Origin: Planctomycetaceae bacterium
GTDB taxonomy: Bacteria > Planctomycetota > PLA2
Assembly (NCBI GenBank): GCA_011525755.1
Contig: WYBS01000208.1
Span: 1 to 64,000 of the forward strand
Length of the DNA stretch: 64,000 nt
Direction of reading: 5' to 3'
Shown: in pieces, positions 7,857 to 15,019 of the stretch
How positions within the stretch are numbered: position 1 is the first letter of the stretch
How the letters are laid out: each line of letters starts with the position of its first letter
The notes under the pieces: generated by a model
What the model was told of the DNA's origin: nothing
What the model saw: only the letters and a program-made list of their open reading frames with translations
Databases searched by the model: none
Position numbers and translations under genes: made by a program

Positions 7857-8509
7857 TGGACTTCATCCTCGAGCAGATCCGGGTCGGCGGCGACCGGAAC
7901 CTCGGCTATCTCGTCGGCGACCGCGCCGCGCGCGTCGCGGCGGCGATCGACCCGGCGTTCTCCCCGGGGATGTTCCTCGAGCGCGCCGAAGCCCAGGGCC
8001 TCCGCATCGCGTGGATCCTCAACACGCACGGCCACGGGGACCACACGAACGGCAACGCCGAGCTGAAGCGGAGGACCGGGGCGAGGATCGCCGCGCACGC
8101 GGCGGCGCCGACGGAACCCGACCGCGCGCTCGCGGACGGGGACGAGGTGGCGGTCGGGTCCGTCGTCATCCGCGCGCTGCACGTTCCCGGGCACACCCTG
8201 GACCATCTGCTCTTCTTCCTGCCAAGGGAGAAGGTCGCGATCACGGGCGACCTCCTGTTCGTGGGGAAGGTCGGGGGCACCTCGACCGACGAGGAGGCCC
8301 GTGCCGAGCACGCGAGCCTCGAACGGGTGCTCCGCGATCTCCCTCCCGAGACGACCGTCTGGCCCGGCCACGACTACGGCTGCCGCCCCTCCTCGACGCT
8401 CGCCCTCGAGGCCCTCATGAACCCCTTCCTGCGGGTCCCGGACCTCGCGACCTTCCTCGATCTCAAACGCGACTGGGCCCGCTTCAAGCTGCGCCACGGA
8501 CTGAAGTAG
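7856..8509 (+). CDS. MBL-fold metallo-hydrolase, glyoxalase II-like
   Basis: This is a 217-residue cytoplasmic metallo-beta-lactamase-fold hydrolase. The zinc ligands are clear: HGHGDH at 58-63, PGHT with His113, Asp132 in TGDLL, and GHD near residue 177. The overall plan matches hydroxyacylglutathione hydrolases and persulfide dioxygenases, but the short C-terminus (NPFLRVPDLATF) does not decide between them. The GTG start shares its G with the TAG of the MarR gene, which indicates translational coupling. A 16-base string at 8571-8586, in the gap downstream, also occurs at 5916-5931. Confidence 0.85.
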   Translation: MDFILEQIRVGGDRNLGYLVGDRAARVAAAIDPAFSPGMFLERAEAQGLRIAWILNTHGHGDHTNGNAELKRRTGARIAAHAAAPTEPDRALADGDEVAVGSVVIRALHVPGHTLDHLLFFLPREKVAITGDLLFVGKVGGTSTDEEARAEHASLERVLRDLPPETTVWPGHDYGCRPSSTLALEALMNPFLRVPDLATFLDLKRDWARFKLRHGLK

Positions 8510-8622
8510 CTCTAAGCTGCAGGACTTCAGGCTGCGGGAGAGCAGGGGAGCACGTCTTCCGCCGGCCGCCTGCGGCCTACAGCCGGCAGCTTCGCCCGCC
8601 GATAGGACGACGGGGGAAACGA

Positions 8623-9000
8623 ATGGCCAAGATCCTGATCGTGGACGACGAGAAGATCGTCCGCGACCTGCTGCGGACGGTCCTCGAGAGCGACGGCCAC
8701 ACGGCCGACGAGGTCGCGGACGGCGAGGACGCGATCGCAGCCAACGCGCGGGCCGCCTACGACGTCGCGATCGTCGACCTCATCCTGCCGAGGAAGAACG
8801 GCCTCGACACGGTCGTCGAGCTGCGCAAGCAGACGCCGGGTCTCCGCTTCATCGTGATGACGGGCGCGCTTCCGGCGCTCCTCGACAAGAACCGCAACAT
8901 GGACGAGATGCTCGGCCCGGTCGTGAAGCTGACGAAGCCGATGCGGCCGACGGACCTCCTCCGCGCGGTCCGCGAGGCGCTCGGGGCGCCGGTCGCGTAG
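8623..9000 (+). CDS. Single-domain response regulator (receiver only)
   Basis: This is a 125-residue protein consisting of one receiver domain. The acidic pocket is Asp8-Asp9, the phospho-acceptor is Asp52 (IVDLILPR), the switch threonine is Thr80 and the conserved lysine is Lys105 (TKPMRP). There is no output domain, so it must act by protein contact, as CheY-like proteins do. A GGGGG ribosome binding site precedes the ATG. No histidine kinase is nearby. It converges on a STAS protein gene after only three bases. Confidence 0.9.
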   Translation: MAKILIVDDEKIVRDLLRTVLESDGHTADEVADGEDAIAANARAAYDVAIVDLILPRKNGLDTVVELRKQTPGLRFIVMTGALPALLDKNRNMDEMLGPVVKLTKPMRPTDLLRAVREALGAPVA

Positions 9001-9003
9001 GCG

Positions 9004-9306
9004 CTACGCGTCCCACTCGGGCGCGGCCTTGAACAGGCCGACGGTCTCGAACGTCTTCCGCACGTGCGGGCCGAGCCCGCGGACGAGGAGCTGCCGGCCC
9101 TCGCGCTTGAGGCGGCTCCGCGCCTCGAGCAGGAGCCAGATCCCCTTGCTCGACACGAACGGAACCCGGTGGAGGTGCACCACGACGGCGCCCTTCGCCT
9201 GCGCCACCGTCTCGTGGAAGGCGGTGCTGATCACCTCGCACGCCTCGTGGTCGAGCTCGCCCTCGAGGTAGATGTGGCGGGCGTCCTTCTGGTCTTCCCA
9301 CCGCAT
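9004..9306 (-). CDS. STAS domain protein (anti-sigma antagonist-like)
   Basis: This is a 100-residue stand-alone STAS domain. The core strand-turn VHLHRVPFVSSKGIWLL carries serines where partner-switching kinases phosphorylate their antagonists. No RsbW-like kinase or sigma factor is in the window, so its partner is unknown. The ATG has a TACCCT hexamer only six bases upstream (9313-9318) and no ribosome binding site, so the mRNA is probably leaderless. It is flanked by two receiver-only response regulators, which suggests a shared signalling module. Confidence 0.8.
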   Translation of the reverse strand: MRWEDQKDARHIYLEGELDHEACEVISTAFHETVAQAKGAVVVHLHRVPFVSSKGIWLLLEARSRLKREGRQLLVRGLGPHVRKTFETVGLFKAAPEWDA

Positions 9307-9410
9307 GCCCCTAGGGTACGCCCGCGCGGGGGCCAGGTCTACCCCGGGGATTTCCTGGCGTCGGGCTCAAACACCCCGGGTGAAAACCCGAAGAGAGGAC
9401 AGGGGAGACC

Positions 9411-9986
9411 ATGTCGAAAAGCGTCTTGGAGCGCCTTGCGCTCGCGGACCGGGGCGAAGAGCTCGGCGGGAAGGTCGAGCGCGCCCACGTCCTCGTCGTC
9501 GATGACGATCCGAACATCCTGAAGCTGGTCGAGACCTACCTGACCGGCGCGACTGGCCTCGCCCCGGCGGGGATCGAGATGCAGATCCATCCGGTCGCCT
9601 CGGGCGAGGACGGGATCGCCACGGCGAAGGGCCTCCGGGGCCAGCCCGGCCGCCTCACGTGCGCGCTCCTGGACATCGTGCTTCCCGGCGGCGTCGACGG
9701 CATCGACACCTGCCTCGCGCTCTGGGAAGCGGAGCCCTCCCTCCAGTGCGTGCTCATGACGGGCAACGGCGTGCGCGTCGAGGAGCAGATCGAGAAGCGG
9801 ATCCCCGCCCCGCTCCTCCCGAAGTGCGACTACATGCCGAAGCCCTTCTCCCGGTTCGCGATGACGCAGCGGATCCGCCGCGCGATCCACGCGTGGCACT
9901 CGAACTGGCTCGAGGAGGTCCGGCGCGGCGAGAACATCAAGCTCGTGCTCGAGCTCGGTGCGCTCGTCGACCAGTCCACCGACTAG
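9411..9986 (+). CDS. Response regulator receiver domain protein with helical tail
   Basis: This is a 191-residue protein with an N-terminal extension of about 24 residues, then a receiver domain: acidic triplet Asp31-33, phospho-acceptor Asp88 (LLDIVLPGG), Thr117, Lys144 in MPKPF. The last 40 residues form a helical tail with no recognisable output domain. GGGGAG lies five bases before the ATG. The receiver contains an inserted segment around residues 47-58 (GLAPAGIEMQIH). It shares the region with another receiver-only regulator and a STAS gene. Confidence 0.87.
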   Translation: MSKSVLERLALADRGEELGGKVERAHVLVVDDDPNILKLVETYLTGATGLAPAGIEMQIHPVASGEDGIATAKGLRGQPGRLTCALLDIVLPGGVDGIDTCLALWEAEPSLQCVLMTGNGVRVEEQIEKRIPAPLLPKCDYMPKPFSRFAMTQRIRRAIHAWHSNWLEEVRRGENIKLVLELGALVDQSTD

Positions 9987-9998
9987 GCGCCTCGCGCC

Positions 9999-10163
9999 CT
10001 AGTGCTTCGGGCCGCTCCCGACGGTCAGCGTCTCGACGCGCGGCTTTTCCGGGGGGGCGTCCGTGGGCTCGCCGCAGCTGCAGCGGAGGGCGAGCACGAC
10101 GCCCAGGAACGCCACGGAGAGCGCCAAGGCGACGAGGACGAGGGCACCGGTCTTTCGCGTCAT
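9999..10163 (-). CDS. Small single-span membrane protein
   Basis: This is a 54-residue protein, missed by length filters. A basic start (MTRKTG) leads to a transmembrane helix of about 20 residues, then a CSCGE cysteine cluster and a Pro/Lys-rich tail. The cysteines directly after the helix could be a lipid attachment or metal site, but the sequence is not a standard lipobox. No ribosome binding site is visible. Function is unknown. Confidence 0.45.
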   Translation of the reverse strand: MTRKTGALVLVALALSVAFLGVVLALRCSCGEPTDAPPEKPRVETLTVGSGPKH

Positions 10164-10249
10164 GGGGGCGGATAGATCTACACGACTAGGGGTTCCGCCT
10201 CAATCCGCGCGATCCCCCCGGGGGAATGGGATGGGGCGCGGGGAAGGGG

Positions 10250-10285
10250 AAAACGGGCCCCGCAAGCGGGATCTCGCGGGGCCCC
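10250..10285 (-). terminator. Terminator after tRNA-Cys
   Basis: GGGCCCCGC (10255-10263) and GCGGGGCCC (10276-10284) form a nine-base stem with a 12-base loop, followed on the minus strand by GTTTTC. It sits six bases after the encoded CCA of tRNA-Cys, so it probably ends the amidohydrolase and tRNA transcripts. Confidence 0.65.
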
Positions 10286-10290
10286 GTCGC

Positions 10291-10364
10291 TGGAGGTGGC
10301 GCCCGGATTTGAACCGGGGGTGAGGGATTTGCAATCCCTTGCCTTACCACTTGGCTACGCCACC
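10291..10364 (-). tRNA. tRNA-Cys (anticodon GCA), CCA encoded
   Basis: The minus strand gives a complete cloverleaf: acceptor GGTGGCG/CGCCACC, anticodon stem AGGGA/TCCCT with loop TTGCAAA (anticodon GCA), T arm CCGGTTCAAATCCGG-like, discriminator U as expected for cysteine, and CCA encoded at 10293-10291. The 5' ten bases overlap the end of the amidohydrolase gene. Confidence 0.95.
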
Positions 10365-11593
10365 GTGGGGAGTTTCGCAGTTTCGCCGAGGGGAGCCGTC
10401 GGGTCAACCCGATGGAGCACGCGGCCGTGGACGACGGTCAGGACGCATCGCGCGTCGGCGCGCCCGAGGATCTCGTGGCCCGACGCCCCGGCGAAGGCCG
10501 CGAGGTCCGCGAGGGCTCCCGCCCTGAGCACGCCCGCGTCGAAGCCGAGCGCCCTCGCCCCCCACTCGGTCGCCATCCGGAAGACGGCCTTGCCGGAGAC
10601 GTCGGGCCGCGCCCGCGCGAGGTGCTCCGTCTCCGAGAGAAGGTCCACGGTCGCTCCCGAGGCCGCGCTGTCGGAGCCGAGCGCCACGCGCACGCCCTCC
10701 TCGAGGAGCTCGACCACCGGATGCTCGGGGTGGCCGAAGAACGCGTGCGCGGTCGGGCAGTAGACGACGAACGCCCCCGCCGGCACCTCGCGCGGCCGCA
10801 GGTAGTTCCCGTGCACGAGGAGGAGCGGCGCGCGCGTGAGGTCGAGGCGCTTCAGGAACGCGCCCGCGGACCCGTCCGGCACGTACGAGGGGTCGTCCGC
10901 GCCGACGCGCTTCAGGAGCTCGCGCAGGGGGCCGATCGCGTGGCGCAGGAAGGCGAGCTCCTCGAGCGTCTCGGCGAGGTGGACGGCGAGCGGGCGCCCG
11001 TGGCCGTCCGCGACCGCGACGGCGCGCTCGAGCAGCGGGCGCGAGACGGAGTAGGGCGCGTGCGGGGAGACGCCGGTCGAGACGGTCTCGGGCAGCGCCC
11101 GCATCTCGACGAGGTCCCAGACGGCGTCGAAGATCTCGTCCGCGGCCTCCGGCCGGAACCCGATCGCCTCGACGAAGAGGCGGCCGCGCGCCCCGGTCTC
11201 CCGGAAGACCTCGACGATCTCGGCGAAACCCCGCGGGTCCACGATGTCGCCGAAGGTCGTCGTGCCGCGCGCGAGCGCCTCGCGGATCCCGTTGCGCGCG
11301 GCCTCGGCCATGCCCGGCTTCTTCCTTCCGTGCATGATCCGCTCGGCCCACTTCGCGAACTCGCCCTCGAAGGGCACGCTGCCCCGGAGGTGCGTGAGGT
11401 CGAGGTGGCTGTGCGCGTTGACGAGGCCGGGCATGAGGGTGGCGTCGCCGAGGTCGATCCGCTCGTCGGCGATGGGCGCCTCCCCCGAGGCCCCCACCCA
11501 CAAGATCCGCTCGCCCTCGACGACGACGGCGCCGTCCCGGATGAGGGTGTCGGCGTCGGGAAGCACGCGGGCGGCGAGATAGGCGGTGCGCAA
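10355..11593 (-). CDS. Amidohydrolase (deaminase type, TrzA/ATZ/MTA-SAH family)
   Basis: This is a 412-residue metal-dependent amidohydrolase. The metal motif NAHSHLDL (His61, His63) is followed by HLAE, HGN and LGSDSA motifs typical of the chlorohydrolase/deaminase branch, which includes 5'-methylthioadenosine, S-adenosylhomocysteine, guanine and aminofutalosine deaminases. The exact substrate is undecided. I chose TTG 11593 because there is no suitable ATG or GTG and TACCCT (11604-11609) lies ten bases before it, matching the window's leaderless pattern. The last codons and TAG stop fall inside the 5' end of tRNA-Cys, an overlap of ten bases. Confidence 0.8.
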   Translation of the reverse strand: MRTAYLAARVLPDADTLIRDGAVVVEGERILWVGASGEAPIADERIDLGDATLMPGLVNAHSHLDLTHLRGSVPFEGEFAKWAERIMHGRKKPGMAEAARNGIREALARGTTTFGDIVDPRGFAEIVEVFRETGARGRLFVEAIGFRPEAADEIFDAVWDLVEMRALPETVSTGVSPHAPYSVSRPLLERAVAVADGHGRPLAVHLAETLEELAFLRHAIGPLRELLKRVGADDPSYVPDGSAGAFLKRLDLTRAPLLLVHGNYLRPREVPAGAFVVYCPTAHAFFGHPEHPVVELLEEGVRVALGSDSAASGATVDLLSETEHLARARPDVSGKAVFRMATEWGARALGFDAGVLRAGALADLAAFAGASGHEILGRADARCVLTVVHGRVLHRVDPTAPLGETAKLPTVA

Positions 11594-11603
11594 GGGAGGT
11601 ACA

Positions 11604-11609
11604 AGGGTA
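11604..11609 (-). promoter_or_regulatory. -10 element of the amidohydrolase gene
   Basis: TACCCT on the minus strand, ten bases before TTG 11593, with no ribosome binding site between. Confidence 0.45.
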
Positions 11610-11643
11610 CTCGACCGCGGCGAACCTGCGGAACCGGGCCCTG

Positions 11644-11657
11644 CCCCCGGAGCCCCC
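11644..11657 (-). repeat. G-tract element, exact copy 2
   Basis: This is an exact GGGGGCTCCGGGGG in minus orientation. It lies in the divergent gap between the amidohydrolase and TatD/radical-SAM genes. Confidence 0.8.
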
Positions 11658-11674
11658 TCCGCTTCGTGCGCGGG

Positions 11675-11680
11675 GATAAT
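11675..11680 (+). promoter_or_regulatory. -10 element of the TatD/radical-SAM gene
   Basis: GATAAT stands nine bases before TTG 11690. It argues for the TTG rather than the in-frame GTG at 11666, which would lie upstream of the hexamer. Confidence 0.45.
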
Positions 11681-11689
11681 GCGCCCGGC

Positions 11690-13090
11690 TTGGAGCTGAT
11701 CGACACCCACGCACACACGAACTTCGACGCCTTCGACGGGGATCGCGCCGAGACGTATGCGCGCGCCCGCGCCGCGGGCGTCGTCTCGATCGTCGAGGTC
11801 GGCGTCGGACTCTCCGGGACACGGGGGGCCTTGGCGCGGTCGAAGGAGACCGACCTCGTCTACGCCGCCGGCGGCCTCCACCCGACCGGGCTCGACACGT
11901 TCGAGGCCGACTGGCCGCAGCTGGAGCGCCTGATCCGCACCGAGGACTTCGCGGCCGTCGGCGAGTGCGGCCTCGACTACCACTGGATGAAGGCCCCGAA
12001 GGAGCGGCAGGAGCAGGCCTTCCGCCTCCAGATCAACCTCGCGCGGCAGATGTCGCTCCCCTATATCGTCCATTGCCGCGAGGCGGAGAAGGACGTCCTC
12101 CGGATCGTCCGCGACGAGGGCTATCCGAGAGGTGTCGTCCACTGCTTCGGGGGCACGCGCGCGGAGGCGGAGGAGTTCTTGGCGCTCGGGCTCCGCGTGA
12201 CCTTCTGCGGCAACGTGACGTACAAGAACGCCGAGAGGCTGCGCGAGGCCGCGAGCGCGGTGCCCCTCGACAGGCTGATGCTCGAGACGGACTCGCCCTT
12301 CCTGCCGCCGGGCGCGCGCCGCGGGAAGCGGAACGAGCCCGCGTTCGTCGCCGAGACCGCCGCGTTCCTCGCGGAGATGAAGGGCGTGGCCGTCGAGGAG
12401 CTCGCGGCCGTGACCACGCGGAACGCGCGCCTCTTCTTCGACCTGAAGCCGAAGCGGCCCGGGAAGATCGCGTACCGGATCGGCGATGCCCTCTACATCA
12501 ACCTCACGCGCCTCTGCACGGCGCACTGCCACTTCTGCCCGCGCGAGGGGGACGACCGGGTCGCATGGGGCCACGATCTCGCGCTCTCGCGCGACCCCTC
12601 GCCCCGCGAGGTGCTCCAGGCCGTCGGCGACCCTGCGCCGTACACGGAGATCGTCTACTGCGGCCTCGGCGAGCCGATGATCCGGCTCGACACGCTGCTC
12701 GAGACGGCGAAGGAGCTGAAGGCGCGCGGCGCGCGGATCCGGGTCAACACGAACGGCCACGGCAACCTGATCCACGGCACGGACGTCACGCCGCGGCTCC
12801 ATGGCCTCGTCGACGCGCTCTCGATCAGCCTCAACTACCACGACCCGGCGCTCTACGACCGGCACTGCCCCTCGACGTTCGGCGCGGCGGCGTTCGCGGG
12901 CATCCTCGACTTCGCGCGCGCGGCGAAGGCGCACGTGCCGCAGGTGACGCTCACGGTCGTGGAGGGGGCCGAGGACGTGGACGTCGCGAAGTGCCGCGCG
13001 ATCGCCGAGGCGTGCGGCGTCGGCTTCCGATCGCGGCCGCTCGACGACCTGAAGGCGTCCGGGCGGCCGGAGGCGCCGGACGAGCGGTGA
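11690..13090 (+). CDS. TatD family nuclease fused to a radical SAM domain
   Basis: This is a 466-residue fusion. Residues 1-255 are a TatD-type metal-dependent hydrolase (HxH at 7-9, GECGLDYH with Glu92, His128, VHCFGG with His151, ETDSPFL with Asp201). Residues 260-466 are a radical SAM enzyme with the CxxxCxxC cluster Cys276-Cys280-Cys283 and a GLGEP SAM-binding motif at 325-329. Radical SAM proteins associated with TatD nucleases are a known pairing of unknown chemistry; here both are on one chain. The last GTGA overlaps the start of the next gene. Start choice (TTG) rests on the GATAAT hexamer. Confidence 0.88.
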   Translation: MELIDTHAHTNFDAFDGDRAETYARARAAGVVSIVEVGVGLSGTRGALARSKETDLVYAAGGLHPTGLDTFEADWPQLERLIRTEDFAAVGECGLDYHWMKAPKERQEQAFRLQINLARQMSLPYIVHCREAEKDVLRIVRDEGYPRGVVHCFGGTRAEAEEFLALGLRVTFCGNVTYKNAERLREAASAVPLDRLMLETDSPFLPPGARRGKRNEPAFVAETAAFLAEMKGVAVEELAAVTTRNARLFFDLKPKRPGKIAYRIGDALYINLTRLCTAHCHFCPREGDDRVAWGHDLALSRDPSPREVLQAVGDPAPYTEIVYCGLGEPMIRLDTLLETAKELKARGARIRVNTNGHGNLIHGTDVTPRLHGLVDALSISLNYHDPALYDRHCPSTFGAAAFAGILDFARAAKAHVPQVTLTVVEGAEDVDVAKCRAIAEACGVGFRSRPLDDLKASGRPEAPDER

Positions 13091-13869
13091 GCGGGCTTCT
13101 GATCCTCCTTCTCGCGGCCGCCGCGAGCGCCTACGGCGCATGGGCGTCGCTCAAGAGCCGACCGCCGCTCCTGGCGTCGGCCGCGGCCGCGCTCCTCTTC
13201 GCCGCCGCGGGAATCGTGGCCGTCCTCGCCTCGTGGATCACGGGCGACGGCATCGTGCTCCCGGGGCGCCAGATCAGCCCGGGGCTCGTCGCCTTCTATC
13301 TCTCCGAGGAGGCGTGGGATCTCGCGCCGCCCGTCGGGCGCACGCTGATCCTCGCCGGGCCTCTCGCCCACCTGCTGCTCGTCCTCGTCCGCCGCGACCG
13401 GGCCTCGATCATCCGCCCGCTCCCCGCGACGGCGGTGTTTCTCTCCCTCTTCCTCGGCATCGGCGCGTCCGGGCGGACGCTTGTCGCGCAGGCCCCCGGG
13501 CCCGACAAGGTCGCCTATCTGACGATCGCGTCGCGCGAGGGCGGGGCTCGCCTCATCCTCGCCGCGGGCGAGCCCCTCGCGCCGTTCCTCAGGGTCCTCC
13601 ACGTCCACGAGACCGAGGGGGCGCCGCTCGAGATCCACGTGCACTGGACGAGCGACGGCAAGGCGGTCGTCCTCCGCCTCCACGAGGAGAAGGACCCGAT
13701 GTTCGCCGTCGACCTCGACGGGAACGTGACCGGCGCGCTGCCGTCGAAGCCGCGCGAGTGGACGGCGCCGGGCGGGTTCGTGCCGCCGGATGTCCAGGAG
13801 CGCTTCTCCTTCGCGCGGAAGGAGGTCTTCAAGCTGATCCAGGCGCACGGCGGCCTCGCGCCGCCGTGA
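13087..13869 (+). CDS. Membrane protein with extracytoplasmic C-terminal domain
   Basis: This is a 260-residue protein, not recognised. Four hydrophobic segments (about 1-19, 27-49, 84-102, 112-127) are followed by a soluble region of about 130 residues containing ETEGAPLEIHVHWTSDG and VVLRLHEEKD, rich in beta-strand pattern. Its GTG start overlaps the TatD/radical-SAM stop in GTGA, so it is translationally coupled to that gene and may be its membrane partner. Confidence 0.65.
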   Translation: MSGLLILLLAAAASAYGAWASLKSRPPLLASAAAALLFAAAGIVAVLASWITGDGIVLPGRQISPGLVAFYLSEEAWDLAPPVGRTLILAGPLAHLLLVLVRRDRASIIRPLPATAVFLSLFLGIGASGRTLVAQAPGPDKVAYLTIASREGGARLILAAGEPLAPFLRVLHVHETEGAPLEIHVHWTSDGKAVVLRLHEEKDPMFAVDLDGNVTGALPSKPREWTAPGGFVPPDVQERFSFARKEVFKLIQAHGGLAPP

Positions 13870-13873
13870 CAGG

Positions 13874-13887
13874 CCCCCGGAGCCCCC
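13874..13887 (-). repeat. G-tract element, exact copy 3
   Basis: This is an exact copy in minus orientation. It lies five bases after a stop codon and 18 bases before the -10 of the MoxR gene. Confidence 0.8.
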
Positions 13888-13904
13888 CCGCTTCTCCTCC
13901 TTGG

Positions 13905-13910
13905 TACCCT
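13905..13910 (+). promoter_or_regulatory. -10 element of the MoxR gene
   Basis: TACCCT lies nine bases before ATG 13920, with no ribosome binding site in between. Confidence 0.45.
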
Positions 13911-13919
13911 TGCCCGCGG

Positions 13920-14903
13920 ATGACGGTCGAGGAGAAGGTCGGGCGGTGCGCCGAGCTCGCGGAGGCGCTGCGGAGGCGCATCGGCGAGCGGATCGTCGGC
14001 GCGCGCGAGACGATCGACACCGTCCTTACCGGGCTCTTCGCCGGCGGCCACTGCCTCCTCGAGGGCGTGCCGGGGATCGGCAAGACGCTCCTCGTCAGGA
14101 CGCTCTCGGAAGCGATCCAGGCGTCGTTCTCGCGGATCCAGTTCACGCCCGACCTCATGCCCGCGGACGTCACGGGCACGATGGTGCTCCACGAGGGGGG
14201 CTCCGGGGGGAGGGAGTTCCGCTTCCGGCAGGGCCCGATCTTCTCGAACGTGCTCCTCGCGGACGAGATCAACCGCGCGACGCCGAAGACCCAGGCGGCG
14301 ATGCTCGAGGCGATGGAGGAGCGGCAGGTGACCTCGGACGGCCAGAGCCGTCCCCTCCCGACCCCCTTCTTCGTGCTCGCGACGCAGAACCCGCTCGAGA
14401 TGGAGGGCACGTACCCGCTGCCCGAGGCGCAGCTCGACCGGTTCCTCTTCAAGATCCACGTGCCGGTGCCGTCGCAGGAGGAGCTCGTGGAGATCGTCGG
14501 GCTCGCGAGCCGCCCGCCGCCGCCGCGCGGCGAGCCCGTGACGACCGCGGCGGAGATCGCGTCGATGATCGCGCTCTCGCGGGACGTCGTCCTAGCGGCC
14601 GAGGTGCGCGAGCTGATCGCGCGGCTCGTCCTCGCCACGCACCCCGAGGGGAAGGGCGCGCCCGATTCGGTCCGCCGCTACGTACGGCACGGCGCGAGCC
14701 CGCGGGGCGCGCTCGCGATCGCGCTCGGCCTCAAGGCGAAGGCGCTGATGGCGGGCCGCCCGCACGCGGAGCGGAGCGAGATCCCGTCGCTCTTCAAGCC
14801 GGCGCTCCGCCACCGGCTGGGCCTCAACTTCGAGGCCGAGGCCGAGGGGGTCACGTCCGACCAGATCCTCGGCGACGTCCTCGCCGCCGTGCCGCTGCGG
14901 TAG
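13920..14903 (+). CDS. MoxR family AAA+ ATPase
   Basis: This is a 327-residue AAA+ ATPase of the MoxR group. The Walker A motif is GVPGIGKT (49-56), Walker B is LLADEIN (near 113-118), with ATQNPLEMEGTYPLPEAQLD as sensor-1 region. MoxR proteins act as chaperones in maturing metal enzymes or envelope proteins and normally sit beside DUF58 and von Willebrand factor A genes. No such partner is in the window, so this copy is orphaned. A G-tract element (14196-14209) lies inside the gene and encodes GGSGG in a loop just before the EFRFRQGPIF segment. Confidence 0.88.
   Translation: MTVEEKVGRCAELAEALRRRIGERIVGARETIDTVLTGLFAGGHCLLEGVPGIGKTLLVRTLSEAIQASFSRIQFTPDLMPADVTGTMVLHEGGSGGREFRFRQGPIFSNVLLADEINRATPKTQAAMLEAMEERQVTSDGQSRPLPTPFFVLATQNPLEMEGTYPLPEAQLDRFLFKIHVPVPSQEELVEIVGLASRPPPPRGEPVTTAAEIASMIALSRDVVLAAEVRELIARLVLATHPEGKGAPDSVRRYVRHGASPRGALAIALGLKAKALMAGRPHAERSEIPSLFKPALRHRLGLNFEAEAEGVTSDQILGDVLAAVPLR
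14196..14209 (+). repeat. G-tract element, exact copy 4 (inside MoxR gene)
   Basis: This is an exact copy in plus orientation, read in frame as Gly-Gly-Ser-Gly-Gly. Confidence 0.8.
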
Positions 14904-14963
14904 AGCGTTCATCTTTTTCACCGCGGCGCCCCCCGAACCCCCTGTTTTCCGCCGCCGGGCGCG

Positions 14964-14992
14964 TTGATGCCCCGGTGCGGCGCGCCTATCCT
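14964..14992 (+). promoter_or_regulatory. Promoter of the propeller lipoprotein gene
   Basis: TTGATG (14964-14969) and TATCCT (14987-14992) are separated by 17 bases. The start codon follows 27 bases later, with a GGGAGG ribosome binding site between. Confidence 0.65.
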
Positions 14993-15019
14993 GAGGACCT
15001 CAAAGGGAGGGTTCCAGCC

